Origin: Bacteroidota bacterium
Lineage (GTDB): Bacteria; Bacteroidota; Ignavibacteria; UBA10030; UBA8401
Direction of reading: 5' to 3'
DNA length: 64,000 nucleotides
Assembly (NCBI GenBank): GCA_027622375.1
Contig: JAQCAB010000006.1
Span: 1 to 64,000 of the forward strand
How positions within the stretch are numbered: the stretch's first letter is position 1; each line of letters opens with the position of its first letter. The notes beneath the pieces are model-generated. The model did no database searches, had not been told where the DNA came from, and was given only the letters and a program-made list of their open reading frames with translations. This document shows, one piece after another, positions 45,897 to 54,685 of this stretch. A program made the position numbers and the translations under genes.

Positions 45897-46818
45897 TTTG
45901 TAATTCTGTTTTATAAATAGGAGTTGTTTCTAATATAATTTTTTTTGCAATCGGGATTACTCTATCGCATATACTTTTTTCTGGAATAAATTTTGCAAAC
46001 TTAACTAAATCACTTTCCTCTAATATTTCTTTAATTGTAAGATGTAAATTGATTTCTATCGGATAATTTTTGAGTTCATTTAAGATTTCGGTTGTTGTTT
46101 GCTCAACAGCTAAAAATTTATACCGCATCTCAAAATACAATCTTAAACAATCACTGATTTTTGAATAAAACAATTTATATTTTCCTTCTAAAATTAAATT
46201 TCCATTTTCAATTTCTGCTAATTTTTGCAAAGCAATTACTTCGGGAGGTAAAATTATTTCTGGTTTTTCTTCAACTTTGGTTTGTTTTTTTCTATTTCGC
46301 AAAAAATAAATTAAATATGCAACGGATAATACCGCTATAATTATTAAACTAATTTCTGCAATATCACTCCACTTAATTGGCACTTCGAGCGGATTTTTGA
46401 TTTCCCGAATTTTTGCAAGTGTATCAAGCGCAATTGGCAAAACCGATAAAATTAAAGTGTCCGATTCAGCAAAATATTTAATGCTATCATTCGGATTTGT
46501 ATAACTGATTTTAAATGGAGGAATTTTTAGAGAATCTAAAGTAAAATTAATAAGTGTAAGTTTTTTACTTGTAATTATTTTTCCATCGCGAGTTGAGTTT
46601 TCAAGTTTTGACTCGCTTATAATTTCAAAATCTTTAGATGAGTTTTCAAGTTTTGGAAATTGAACATAATAATTTCCATTTATTTCTGCTTCCAATATTA
46701 TTTTAAAAGGAGTTGCGAGTTTAATTTTTGAAGAATCAGTTTTAGCTCTTAAAATAACTTTTTGCGAAAATAAATTTACAGTCAAAAACAAAATCAAAAT
46801 AAATATTTTTACAAACAT
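45889..46818 (-). CDS. DUF4381-like/BatD-related membrane protein of the bat operon
   Basis: A 309-residue protein with a signal peptide (ending NLFSQ), a periplasmic beta-rich domain of about 130 residues reminiscent of BatD domains (KLATPFKIILEAEING; LTLINFTLDSLKIPPF), a TM segment (about 155-180), and a cytoplasmic helical tail with AIENGNLI-like EIENGNLILEGKYKLFYSK. Position between the DUF58 gene and batA, plus this layout, fits the DUF4381-type member found in many MoxR/DUF58/Bat clusters. The assignment rests on context as much as on sequence. Confidence 0.7.
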   Translation of the reverse strand: MFVKIFILILFLTVNLFSQKVILRAKTDSSKIKLATPFKIILEAEINGNYYVQFPKLENSSKDFEIISESKLENSTRDGKIITSKKLTLINFTLDSLKIPPFKISYTNPNDSIKYFAESDTLILSVLPIALDTLAKIREIKNPLEVPIKWSDIAEISLIIIAVLSVAYLIYFLRNRKKQTKVEEKPEIILPPEVIALQKLAEIENGNLILEGKYKLFYSKISDCLRLYFEMRYKFLAVEQTTTEILNELKNYPIEINLHLTIKEILEESDLVKFAKFIPEKSICDRVIPIAKKIILETTPIYKTELQNV

Positions 46819-46821
46819 AAA

Positions 46822-47721
46822 TTAAATTGCCATTCTTTTTTCTCTTGCCTTAAAAAATTGTTGCAACGGCTTGTAATAACTTTCCCCGGTTTTGACAGTA
46901 ATTACATCAACCTTATTTTTTTTAAAAATGTTATTTAATATTTCCTGATGTTTTAAAAATTGGCTTGCAAATTTTAATTGAAAATTTTTTTGAGATGTAT
47001 CAACTAGTCTCATTTGTCCGGTTTCAGAATCACGCAATTGTAGAAGACCAGCTTTTGGAATTGACTCTTCCAATTTATCTACAATACGAACTGCAATTAC
47101 ATCATGTTTATTTTTTGCAATTCTGAGTGGTTTTTCAAAATCGGTATCAATAAAATCGGAAAGAATAAAGAGAATTGTTTTCTTTTTAATCATCGCGCTC
47201 ACATATTCCAAAACTTTTGAAATATTTGTCCCCTTATTTTTTGGTTCAAAAGTCAAAAGTTCTCGCAAAATTCTAAAAATATGCGGCTTCCCTTTTTTAG
47301 GTAAAATTACCTTTTCGATTTCGTCTGAAAATAAAATCAATCCAACTTTATCATTATTTTTTATAGCAGAAAATCCCAAGGCACCACAAATTTCTGTTGC
47401 AAGTTCATTTTTAAATTGCAGATTTGTACCAAAATTGCTCGATTTACTTGCATCAACCAAAAGCAAAACCGAAAGCTCACGCTCTTCTTCAAAAATTTTT
47501 ACAAAAAGTTTTTCAAACCTTTTGCTGTAATCAAATCTCGCGCTAACATTCCAATCAATATTCCTGATATCGTCACCATATTGATATTCTCGAACTTCCG
47601 AAAAACTCATTCCTCTCCCTTTAAAAACAGAATGATATTCTCCTGAAAATAATTGATTTACAAGTTTGCGAGTGTGGATTTCAACAAGCCTGATTTGTTT
47701 TAGTAATTCTTGTGGAGTCAT
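46822..47721 (-). CDS. DUF58 domain protein
   Basis: A 299-residue soluble protein of the DUF58 family, which accompanies MoxR ATPases. The diagnostic stretch is FKGRGMSFSEVREYQYGDD then IRNIDWNVSAR. A VWA-like half has the DxSxS site in LLLVDASKSSNFG, then GLILFSDEIE and LFILSDFIDTD. It lies 9 bp after moxR and 3 bp before the DUF4381-like gene. A role as a chaperone-type partner for MoxR and Bat proteins is inferred. Confidence 0.93.
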   Translation of the reverse strand: MTPQELLKQIRLVEIHTRKLVNQLFSGEYHSVFKGRGMSFSEVREYQYGDDIRNIDWNVSARFDYSKRFEKLFVKIFEEERELSVLLLVDASKSSNFGTNLQFKNELATEICGALGFSAIKNNDKVGLILFSDEIEKVILPKKGKPHIFRILRELLTFEPKNKGTNISKVLEYVSAMIKKKTILFILSDFIDTDFEKPLRIAKNKHDVIAVRIVDKLEESIPKAGLLQLRDSETGQMRLVDTSQKNFQLKFASQFLKHQEILNNIFKKNKVDVITVKTGESYYKPLQQFFKAREKRMAI

Positions 47722-47730
47722 TAAAAAATT

Positions 47731-48720
47731 TTATGGGACTTCAATTTTGTTTAAAATTTCTTCAACAATTTTATCAGTTGTAATTTCTTCAGCTTCGGCT
47801 TCATAAGTTAAACCAATTCGGTGGCGCATTACATCTTTACTAATTTCTCGGATATCTTCGGGCACAACGTATCCTCTTCGTTTTATGAACGCAAAAGCTT
47901 TTGCGCCGAGCGCTAAATTTATTGTTGCTCGTGGACTTGCTCCATAATTAATTAAACTTTTTATTTTTTCAAGCCCATATTCTTTTGGATATCGTGATGC
48001 AAAAACAATATCCAAAATATATTTTTCAATTTTTTCGTCCATATAAATTTCGTTAATAACTTTGCGTGCATTTAAAATATCATTTGACGAAACAACTTGT
48101 TTTGGTAAATAATTTTCACCCGAAATATTTCTTTTTAAGATTTCTTTTTCTTCATCTTTTGATGGATAATCAATTTTAATTTTTAACATAAAGCGATCAA
48201 GTTGCGCTTCTGGTAGTGGATAAGTTCCTTCTTGCTCGAGTGGATTTTGTGTTGCCAAAACTAAAAACGGTTCATCTAATTTATAACTTGTGTGGCCAAT
48301 TGTAACTTGACGCTCTTGCATTGCTTCGAGTAACGCGCTTTGTACTTTTGCAGGAGATCGGTTAATTTCATCTGCCAAAATAAAATTTGCAAATATTGGT
48401 CCCTTTTTTGTTTCGAAGTCCGATTTTTTTGGATCGTAAACTAAAGTTCCAATTAAATCCGCTGGTAATAAATCTGGAGTAAATTGTATTCGTTGAAATT
48501 TTGCCGAAATTGAATTTGCAAGTGATTTTACAGCTAAAGTTTTTGCAAGCCCGGGAACTCCTTCCAGCAAAATGTGGCCGTTTGATAATAATCCAATCAT
48601 CAATCTTTCCATCATTTGTTTTTGGCCAACAATAACTTTATTAAGTTCCATAAAAAGCAAATCAACAAAACCTGATTCGTTTTTTACTTTTTCATTTATT
48701 TGTTTGATGTCTGTATTCAT
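47731..48720 (-). CDS. MoxR family AAA+ ATPase
   Basis: A 329-residue AAA+ ATPase of the MRP subfamily. Walker A is GVPGLAKT (near residue 50), Walker B is NFILADEINR, sensor 1 is LATQNPLEQEGTYPL, and the arginine-finger region is PLPEAQLDRFML. The C-terminal helical domain has GASPRATINLALGAKAFA. MoxR ATPases act as chaperones activating VWA or metal-dependent partners, here probably the Bat proteins. It starts the bat operon; an 18-bp perfect inverted repeat lies 35 bp upstream. Confidence 0.95.
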   Translation of the reverse strand: MNTDIKQINEKVKNESGFVDLLFMELNKVIVGQKQMMERLMIGLLSNGHILLEGVPGLAKTLAVKSLANSISAKFQRIQFTPDLLPADLIGTLVYDPKKSDFETKKGPIFANFILADEINRSPAKVQSALLEAMQERQVTIGHTSYKLDEPFLVLATQNPLEQEGTYPLPEAQLDRFMLKIKIDYPSKDEEKEILKRNISGENYLPKQVVSSNDILNARKVINEIYMDEKIEKYILDIVFASRYPKEYGLEKIKSLINYGASPRATINLALGAKAFAFIKRRGYVVPEDIREISKDVMRHRIGLTYEAEAEEITTDKIVEEILNKIEVP

Positions 48721-48754
48721 ATTTTTCCTGATATTATTTGCAAAATTTACAAAT

Positions 48755-48797
48755 TTTTCACTTTTTAAAAAACTTTTTCTTTTTTAAAAAGTGAAAA
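48755..48797. promoter_or_regulatory. Perfect 18-bp inverted repeat between moxR and the TPR lipoprotein gene
   Basis: Arms 48755-48772 and 48780-48797 are exact reverse complements around a 7-nt loop, CTTTTTC. The repeat lies in the 94-bp divergent gap, 18 bp from the plus-strand ATG and 35 bp from the moxR ATG. It may be an operator or a hairpin in one 5' leader. The arms are rich in A/T runs, but each also contains a CAC/GTG core, making a chance match less likely. Confidence 0.5.
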
Positions 48798-48814
48798 GTG
48801 CTTTATATTTGATT

Positions 48815-49198
48815 ATGAAAAATTTAATTCTAGCAATTTTAGTTCCCTTAATTTTTATGAGCTGTTCTACTAAAAATATAGATTCAGAAACTTTTATAAA
48901 ATTAACAAAGTTAGTTGATAGTGGCAAGTACGAGACTGCACTCCCTATTTTTGATTCACTTTCAACAATTTATGATGATAAAAATCTTAAAGCTGCGCAT
49001 GTTCGCTCGTTAGTTTTATATGGTAATTATTTAATGTACGAATCGGATTTTCCACCAAAAGTAAAATATCCGGGGGCGTTAAAACAGTACAAACAAGCAT
49101 TACAAATTGATCCCAATAATACCGAAGCAAGAGAAAATGCAAAGTTAATAACTTCAATTTATTCACAAATGGGGAGAGAAATACCGGAACAGAATTAA
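48815..49198 (+). CDS. Small TPR lipoprotein
   Basis: A 127-residue lipoprotein with lipobox I-F-M-S-C near residue 17. Helical repeats follow (TKLVDSGKYETALPIFDSLS; YPGALKQYKQALQIDPNNTEA), i.e. about one and a half TPRs. I start it at ATG 48815; an in-frame GTG at 48791 would place the signal peptide later and overlaps the inverted repeat. It is divergent from the bat operon and ends 7 bp before tRNA-Val, so the two are probably co-transcribed. Function unknown. Confidence 0.8.
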   Translation: MKNLILAILVPLIFMSCSTKNIDSETFIKLTKLVDSGKYETALPIFDSLSTIYDDKNLKAAHVRSLVLYGNYLMYESDFPPKVKYPGALKQYKQALQIDPNNTEARENAKLITSIYSQMGREIPEQN

Positions 49199-49205
49199 AA
49201 AATTC

Positions 49206-49280
49206 GGGCATTTAGCTCAGTTGGTCCAGAGCGTACGCCTCACACGCGTAAGGTCGCAGGTTCGAGCCCCGCAATGCCCA
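49206..49280 (+). tRNA. tRNA-Val (anticodon CAC)
   Basis: A 75-nt cloverleaf. The acceptor stem (49206-49212 with 49273-49279) pairs over 7 bp. The D stem is GCTC/GAGC with GG in the loop, the anticodon stem TACGC/GCGTA holds loop CTCACAC with CAC at its centre, and the T loop TTCGAGC is standard. The T stem has one A.C mismatch at its middle pair (258/270). The discriminator is A, and the full CCA end is not encoded. A bidirectional terminator follows at 49310-49339. Confidence 0.93.
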
Positions 49281-49309
49281 CAAGAAAAATTCCAATAATT
49301 TATTATCAA

Positions 49310-49339
49310 AAAAAATCCCGACTTTAATCGGGATTTTTT
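49310..49339. terminator. Bidirectional intrinsic terminator between tRNA-Val and a minus-strand gene
   Basis: AAAAAATCCCGA (49310-49321) and TCGGGATTTTTT (49328-49339) pair perfectly over 12 bp around a 6-nt loop. The flanking runs of A and T make it work in both directions: for the lipoprotein/tRNA unit on plus, and for the gene at 49368-50156 on minus. Confidence 0.92.
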
Positions 49340-49367
49340 GTAAATCTAAAAATAATAATTTTAAAAA

Positions 49368-50156
49368 TTAAAAGCCTTTTACTTTGCCTGACTTTTTATA
49401 AAACTGAAAAACCACATGCCATCCAAATAAAATTATTACTAACCAACCAATCCAGGCAGTTGCTTCAGTTAATCCTAAATTTCCACCTGCAAAATAAGTT
49501 GTATGTGCAGCGAGCATACTAAATAATAAAGGGACAGACATATAAGTATTATGTCGCGAGCGTTGACCGGCAAGAGCAACTAAACTTGCATCTGGTGCTT
49601 CTCCATTTTTTACTGCAGTAATTATTTTTTGCTGCGATGGCCAAATCCTGAACCAAACATTAACTGCCATAATTGTTCCGAACATAACACCTGTGTGCAT
49701 AATCATTCCGCGGTAACTAAACATTCCGTAGCTGCTGTATAAATAAATTATTCCGGCTAAAACTACAAATGCAATTACACCGAATTTTTTTGCATCTTTA
49801 CCAAAACTTTTTGCGAGATAATCGTAAAGATAAAATGCTAAAAAAGTAACTGCAACCATAACCCAGGTGGCAGAAGAAATTGTTGCGGGATCAGCTACAA
49901 TTGCTTTTCCGCGATAGTAAATATATTCGAGCATAAAAATACCTGTAATCCAGGTCCAAACCGCCCCCCAACGGAACCAAAATAATGCGCGTGGCAAAAG
50001 TTCAGGTACAACTTTCTTTTTTGTTTCTGGATCCAATGTTGCTACGAATTGTGCATTTACAAAATTAAAAAAATATAAATATCCAATCCAAATTATTCCA
50101 AACACAACATGAAGCCATCTAGACAATACCTGTAGTAATTCAAAAAATTGATCCAT
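49368..50156 (-). CDS. PuuD-like membrane protein (urate hydroxylase membrane domain)
   Basis: A 262-residue polytopic membrane protein with about seven to eight hydrophobic segments, matching the membrane domain of PuuD-type proteins (RWLHVVFGIIWIGYLYFFNFVN near the start; FRWGAVWTWITGI; WFRIWPSQQKII; NTYMSVPLLFSML). Several conserved His/Trp/Arg in these segments could bind haem. The C-terminal cytochrome c domain of full-length PuuD is absent, and no CxxCH motif is seen. ATG 50156 has an SD-like AAAGGA at good spacing. It is the last gene before the shared terminator. Urate as substrate is doubtful without purine catabolism genes in view. Confidence 0.8.
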   Translation of the reverse strand: MDQFFELLQVLSRWLHVVFGIIWIGYLYFFNFVNAQFVATLDPETKKKVVPELLPRALFWFRWGAVWTWITGIFMLEYIYYRGKAIVADPATISSATWVMVAVTFLAFYLYDYLAKSFGKDAKKFGVIAFVVLAGIIYLYSSYGMFSYRGMIMHTGVMFGTIMAVNVWFRIWPSQQKIITAVKNGEAPDASLVALAGQRSRHNTYMSVPLLFSMLAAHTTYFAGGNLGLTEATAWIGWLVIILFGWHVVFQFYKKSGKVKGF

Positions 50157-50174
50157 TATAAATCCTTTCTTTAA

Positions 50175-52034
50175 TTAATTTGAAAAATATTCTTTAATTC
50201 TTTCTGCAATCTTTTCACCAACAACTTCCTCAATTTGTTCCGCAGTTGCAAATTTTACACCTTGAACAGAACCAAATGTTTCAAGTAGTTCTTTTGCTTT
50301 TTTCTTACCGACACCATTTATTAAATCGAGTTCAGTTTGAAGTGTCCTCTTATTTCGTAATAATCTGTGATAAGTTACTGCAAATCTATGTGCTTCATCG
50401 CGTATTTGTTGAAATATACGAAGCGATGAAGAAGTTCTTGGAATTTGGAATGGATCACTTTCATTTGGTAAAAATACTTCTTCAAGTCGTTTGGCTAAAC
50501 TAATAATCGGAATTTTTAATTCTAATTTTTCCAAAGATTCCATTGCACTTGAAAGTTGCCCTTTGCCACCATCAATAATTATTAAATCTGGAAAAAGTAA
50601 TTCTTCATTTTTAATTCTATTATATCTTCGGAATACAACTTCACGCATACTTGCGAAATCATCAATTTTATTTTCTTCGGAAGTTTCAATTTTGAAACGG
50701 CGATATTCCCCTTTCTTCGGTTTTCCATCAACAAACTGAACCATCGATGCAACAGTATCCGCACCTTGAATGTGCGAAATATCAAAGCATTCAATTTTGC
50801 GTGGTGCAGTTTTTAATCTTAAATCTCTTTGAACAGATTTTACTGCATTCGGAATAAAATCTTTGTACTTAATTTTGTGGATTAAAAACTCGTTTAAAAG
50901 ATAAGCTGCATTTTTTTTTGCCATTTCAATTAACTCAATCATTTTATCATTTTTTGGTAATGATATTTCAACTTCAGTATTTGATTTTGATTTAAGCCAG
51001 TTTTGAATTATTAATTTATTCAATGGTTCATCTTGTAAAATAATTTCATTCGGGATTTCGGCATCATTTAAATAAAACCTTTCTAAAATTACTTCAAATA
51101 ATTCTGCATTACTTTTATCCTGAAAATTTGATAAGTAAAAATGCTGACGCCCTGTTAATTTGCCTTCGCGAACATTTAATACAACCCCGCATGCATTATT
51201 TTTTTCAATTGAAATTGCAAAATAATCACGATCGTGCAATTCTAGATCAACAATGTTTTGGTCGTTTTCGTAAATTTCGAGTAAATTAATTTGATTCCGG
51301 ATTTCTGCGGCTGCTTCAAATTTTTGCTCGTTTGCAAAGACGAGCATCTTAGATTTCATTTCTTTTTTTAGAGAATTTGTTCTGCCTCGCAAAAGTTTTT
51401 CAACATTCGAGATCATCAAATTATAATCTTTTTGGGAAATTAATCCTTCGCACGGCCCATCACATTTTTTAATATGATAATCAAGACAAACGCGAGTTTT
51501 CTTTTTACGAATAAATTCATCATCAATTGAAAAATTACAACTCCGGATTTTAAAAATATCACGAATTAATTTTAAAGCTCCACGCATTCTAAATGTTTCG
51601 GTAAATGGACCAAAATATTTTGATCCATCACGAATAATATTTCTTGTAACAAAAACTCTTGGATAATCTTCTTTTGTAATTACGATGTAAGGATAGGTTT
51701 TTCCATCCTTCATCAAAATATTGTAACGAGGTTTTTTGGATTTTATTAAAGTTGCTTCTAAAATTAATGCGTCAATTTCAGAATCAGTAGTAATAATTTC
51801 AATTGTCTCAACTTTGCCAACTAATGCCTCAATTCGTAAATCTATATTTCTACTTTTTTGAAAATATTGCCGAACACGATTCCGTAAATTTTTTGCTTTG
51901 CCGATATATAAATTATTTCCAGCTAAATCATAAAATTGATATACACCAGAAGTTGTTGGAAGTGTTGAGAGAGTTTGAACTACTGTTAAATTATTAACAC
52001 CCGAAATTTTTATTGTTTTATTTTTTGAAGCCAT
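50175..52034 (-). CDS. uvrC: UvrABC excinuclease subunit C
   Basis: Nucleotide excision repair nuclease, 619 residues. The N-terminal GIY-YIG domain shows TTSGVYQFYD and LYIGKAKNLRNRVRQYF. A UvrB-binding region lies near residues 200-235. The C-terminal RNase H-like domain includes IECFDISHIQGADTVASMV, DGGKGQLSSA and RDEAHRFAVTYHR, followed by a helix-hairpin-helix pair (INGVGKKKAKELLETFGS). ATG 52034 is preferred over an in-frame TTG at 52043. It is downstream of the epimerase gene by 28 bp. Confidence 0.96.
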   Translation of the reverse strand: MASKNKTIKISGVNNLTVVQTLSTLPTTSGVYQFYDLAGNNLYIGKAKNLRNRVRQYFQKSRNIDLRIEALVGKVETIEIITTDSEIDALILEATLIKSKKPRYNILMKDGKTYPYIVITKEDYPRVFVTRNIIRDGSKYFGPFTETFRMRGALKLIRDIFKIRSCNFSIDDEFIRKKKTRVCLDYHIKKCDGPCEGLISQKDYNLMISNVEKLLRGRTNSLKKEMKSKMLVFANEQKFEAAAEIRNQINLLEIYENDQNIVDLELHDRDYFAISIEKNNACGVVLNVREGKLTGRQHFYLSNFQDKSNAELFEVILERFYLNDAEIPNEIILQDEPLNKLIIQNWLKSKSNTEVEISLPKNDKMIELIEMAKKNAAYLLNEFLIHKIKYKDFIPNAVKSVQRDLRLKTAPRKIECFDISHIQGADTVASMVQFVDGKPKKGEYRRFKIETSEENKIDDFASMREVVFRRYNRIKNEELLFPDLIIIDGGKGQLSSAMESLEKLELKIPIISLAKRLEEVFLPNESDPFQIPRTSSSLRIFQQIRDEAHRFAVTYHRLLRNKRTLQTELDLINGVGKKKAKELLETFGSVQGVKFATAEQIEEVVGEKIAERIKEYFSN

Positions 52035-52062
52035 TGCTTTCAAATATCAGGAATTTAAACCT

Positions 52063-52464
52063 TTATTGCTTTTGGCAAAGCTCTATCAAAACTCCATTTG
52101 TAGATTTTGGATTAAGGAATGAAATTAAAAACCCTTCGCCACCAACAGTTGGTTCATTATTTATAAAAGTAAAACCTAATTTTTTAAGTCGATTAATTTC
52201 ATATTTAATATCATCAACTTCCAAACAAATGTGATGAAGCCCTTCACCTCGTTTATTAATAAAGCTGGATAAACTAGAAGAAGCATCAGTTGGTTCAATC
52301 AATTCTAAAATGGAATCGCTAATCGGGAAAAAAGATAAATTTACTTTTTCTTGCGGAACGTGTTCTGTGTATGGGTTGTTTTGAGCAAATAATTTTGAAA
52401 ATAGTTCGTTTGAGGATTCTAAATCTTTAACAGCAATACCGATATGTGAGATTTTCAGGATCAT
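52063..52464 (-). CDS. mce: Methylmalonyl-CoA epimerase
   Basis: A 133-residue vicinal oxygen chelate protein. Metal ligands fit the family: His in ISHIGIAVKDLE, Gln/His in GLHHICLEVDDI and Glu in GVLIELCQ near the end. The segment VGGEGFLISFLNPKSTNG is characteristic. It epimerises (2R)/(2S)-methylmalonyl-CoA in propionate or branched-chain catabolism. No mutase genes lie in the window. It is 27 bp downstream of the EamA-type transporter gene. Confidence 0.9.
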   Translation of the reverse strand: MILKISHIGIAVKDLESSNELFSKLFAQNNPYTEHVPQEKVNLSFFPISDSILELIEPTDASSSLSSFINKRGEGLHHICLEVDDIKYEINRLKKLGFTFINNEPTVGGEGFLISFLNPKSTNGVLIELCQKQ

Positions 52465-52491
52465 AAATCAAAAAAAATAATTTAAAATTTT

Positions 52492-53409
52492 TTAATCCGA
52501 TAATTTTTTTTGAGTGAAAAGTTTAATAAAATCCTGAAGGTTTGCAAGTATAATCCCTAATAAAACAAGTGTAGTTCCAAAATAAATTTCTTTTGAAACT
52601 GTTTCGTTGGCAAAAGTAATTCCTAAATAAATTGCAACAACTGGTGTTATAAATGCTGTAAAAGAAAGTAAAACTGCCTCAACTTTTTTTACAAGCCACC
52701 AATATGATACAAATGTAATTATCGATCCAAAAACTGCGAGGTATAAAATTGAAACTGAGGCTTTTAAAGTAAAATTTACTTTTGAGTAATCTTCAATAAA
52801 ATAACTTACAAGAAGTGTAGTTATTGCAGCATATAACATTGGTTGGTAACTCATAACAAACGGACTAATATTTTGACCTTTTGTTTTTACAAGTAAAAGT
52901 GAATATGCCTGGGCAAATGCGCTAATTAAAATTGAACCCATTCCGACTATTGCCATAAAGTTCGAGTTTTCAAAAGAAATATTTTCAGCAAATAAAAAAT
53001 AAACTCCTGAAAATCCTGAAATCATTCCGATAATTTTATATGCATTTATTTTTTCGTTATCGAGCATAAAGTAAGATAAAATTGCAACCATAAATGGATA
53101 CATTGCAAATAAAATTGCAGATAACCCTGACGGTATAAATTGTGCAGCAAAATAATTTAAAGCAAAAGGGACACTAAATGCCGTTAATGAAACAATTATA
53201 AATAATTTAAAAGAATCTGCGTCTTTTGGAATTTCAATTTTTTTCCTCTTAATAATTATAAAGAGTCCAACACATGCTAATGCAAATCTAGTGCCCGATG
53301 CTAAAAGTGGAGTAACATCTTGAACATTCCACTTCATCGCAAGCCACGAAGATCCCCAAACAAAACAAACTACTATGTATAAAAAAACAATTTTAGTTTT
53401 TTCGTTCAT
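52492..53409 (-). CDS. EamA/DMT-superfamily transporter
   Basis: A 305-residue membrane protein with ten hydrophobic segments arranged as two EamA repeats. The start VCFVWGSSWLAMKW and the ALNYFAAQFIPSGLSAILFAMYPF segment are typical of drug/metabolite exporters (RhaT/YdcZ-like). The second repeat includes SYWWLVKKVEAVLLSF and LGIILANL. Its substrate cannot be judged. It overlaps the DUF1015 gene start/stop by one base. Confidence 0.9.
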   Translation of the reverse strand: MNEKTKIVFLYIVVCFVWGSSWLAMKWNVQDVTPLLASGTRFALACVGLFIIIKRKKIEIPKDADSFKLFIIVSLTAFSVPFALNYFAAQFIPSGLSAILFAMYPFMVAILSYFMLDNEKINAYKIIGMISGFSGVYFLFAENISFENSNFMAIVGMGSILISAFAQAYSLLLVKTKGQNISPFVMSYQPMLYAAITTLLVSYFIEDYSKVNFTLKASVSILYLAVFGSIITFVSYWWLVKKVEAVLLSFTAFITPVVAIYLGITFANETVSKEIYFGTTLVLLGIILANLQDFIKLFTQKKLSD

Positions 53410-54680
53410 TAATTTTCAAGAATACGTAAAACCAATCCCGAAATCAATTTTGGATAAAAAAATGTTGATTTTTGTGGCATTGTAAAACCTATATTTGCTA
53501 CAGATTTTAATTGATTAATTGTTGTTGGATTCATTATAAACGCAATTTGTGAATCGCCTGTTAATATTTTGTTTTCACACTCATAAACATTTTGTATGTA
53601 TTTAATATAAATTTTCTTCTCTTGTGCCGCAATATCTATTCCTAAAAGTTTTTCAAGAATGTAATTATGCAATAAAGTAATATCAAGCGATTTTAATTCA
53701 TTTGGTAAATTTTTAGATAAAATAGTGTCGATTTTTGAAATATCTTTAAGTTTGATAATAAAATATTTTTCAATTGAGGATACAATTATTCCTAAGCTAA
53801 AACTTCCCTTTTCTTCTAATTTTTCTTCTAATTCGACAATTGATTTACAAATATTAATTTTAAAATGGTCTGATAATTTATATTGTAAACTATCCCAGTT
53901 AAAATCAGACAATGAATGGATTACACGATGTGTTGGGAAAACAACTAAATTATTATCTGACAGGTTTGTGAAAAACATTGTCACAAATTCGCTATCAAAA
54001 GAATTTGATTTATTTTCTTTTTGATAATTTCTATAATCTAACGCTGTTTCGTATCTGTGATGACCATCTGCGATATAAACTTTTTTATTTTTTACTAACT
54101 GAGTTAAGATTTGAATTTCATTTTGATTTGTGATTTTCCAAATTTTATTTACAACATTTTCAAATTCAACTTCAATAAACGGAGTTTGAGAAAAATAATT
54201 TTGGTAAATTTTTTCTGCCGTTAAAGTTTCATCTTCATAGATTCCAAAGATTTGGTCAAAATTAGTTTTGGTTTTTGAAATTAAGTTAAAGCGATCTTCC
54301 TTTGGTTTTGATAAAGTTTTTTCGTGCGGAAGAATAATTTTTTTATCAAACTCTTCTAATTTACAAAGAGCAATTATTCCGCTACGAGTAATTAAATTGC
54401 CTTTTAAATTTTTGAATGATTGTGAAAGTAAATAAATTGATTCTTGAGAATCTTTTATTAAAATATTTTCTGAAATCCATTTATCTAAAAATAATTTGGC
54501 AGAATTATATCTATCAGCTTCTCTTCCCAAAATAAGCCGAACAATATTTTCATCAGATTTCTCGTAAAGTTTATTTTGATATTCTTCATTAATTACATCG
54601 TACGGTGGAGCAACAACGTTACCTAAATTTATCTTGCTTTGATTATAAAAAGTTCCTTTAAATGGTTTTATTTCGGCCAT
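53409..54680 (-). CDS. DUF1015 family protein
   Basis: A 423-residue cytoplasmic protein matching DUF1015. The start IKPFKGTFYNQSKI, NVVAPPYDVINEEYQ is the hallmark, and the middle has IADGHHRYETALDYR with FPTHRVIHSL. Function is unknown; in other bacteria this family is often near serine or amino-acid metabolism genes. Here it sits between era (5 bp gap) and the DMT transporter (one-base overlap). Confidence 0.9.
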   Translation of the reverse strand: MAEIKPFKGTFYNQSKINLGNVVAPPYDVINEEYQNKLYEKSDENIVRLILGREADRYNSAKLFLDKWISENILIKDSQESIYLLSQSFKNLKGNLITRSGIIALCKLEEFDKKIILPHEKTLSKPKEDRFNLISKTKTNFDQIFGIYEDETLTAEKIYQNYFSQTPFIEVEFENVVNKIWKITNQNEIQILTQLVKNKKVYIADGHHRYETALDYRNYQKENKSNSFDSEFVTMFFTNLSDNNLVVFPTHRVIHSLSDFNWDSLQYKLSDHFKINICKSIVELEEKLEEKGSFSLGIIVSSIEKYFIIKLKDISKIDTILSKNLPNELKSLDITLLHNYILEKLLGIDIAAQEKKIYIKYIQNVYECENKILTGDSQIAFIMNPTTINQLKSVANIGFTMPQKSTFFYPKLISGLVLRILEN

Positions 54681-54685
54681 AAAAT

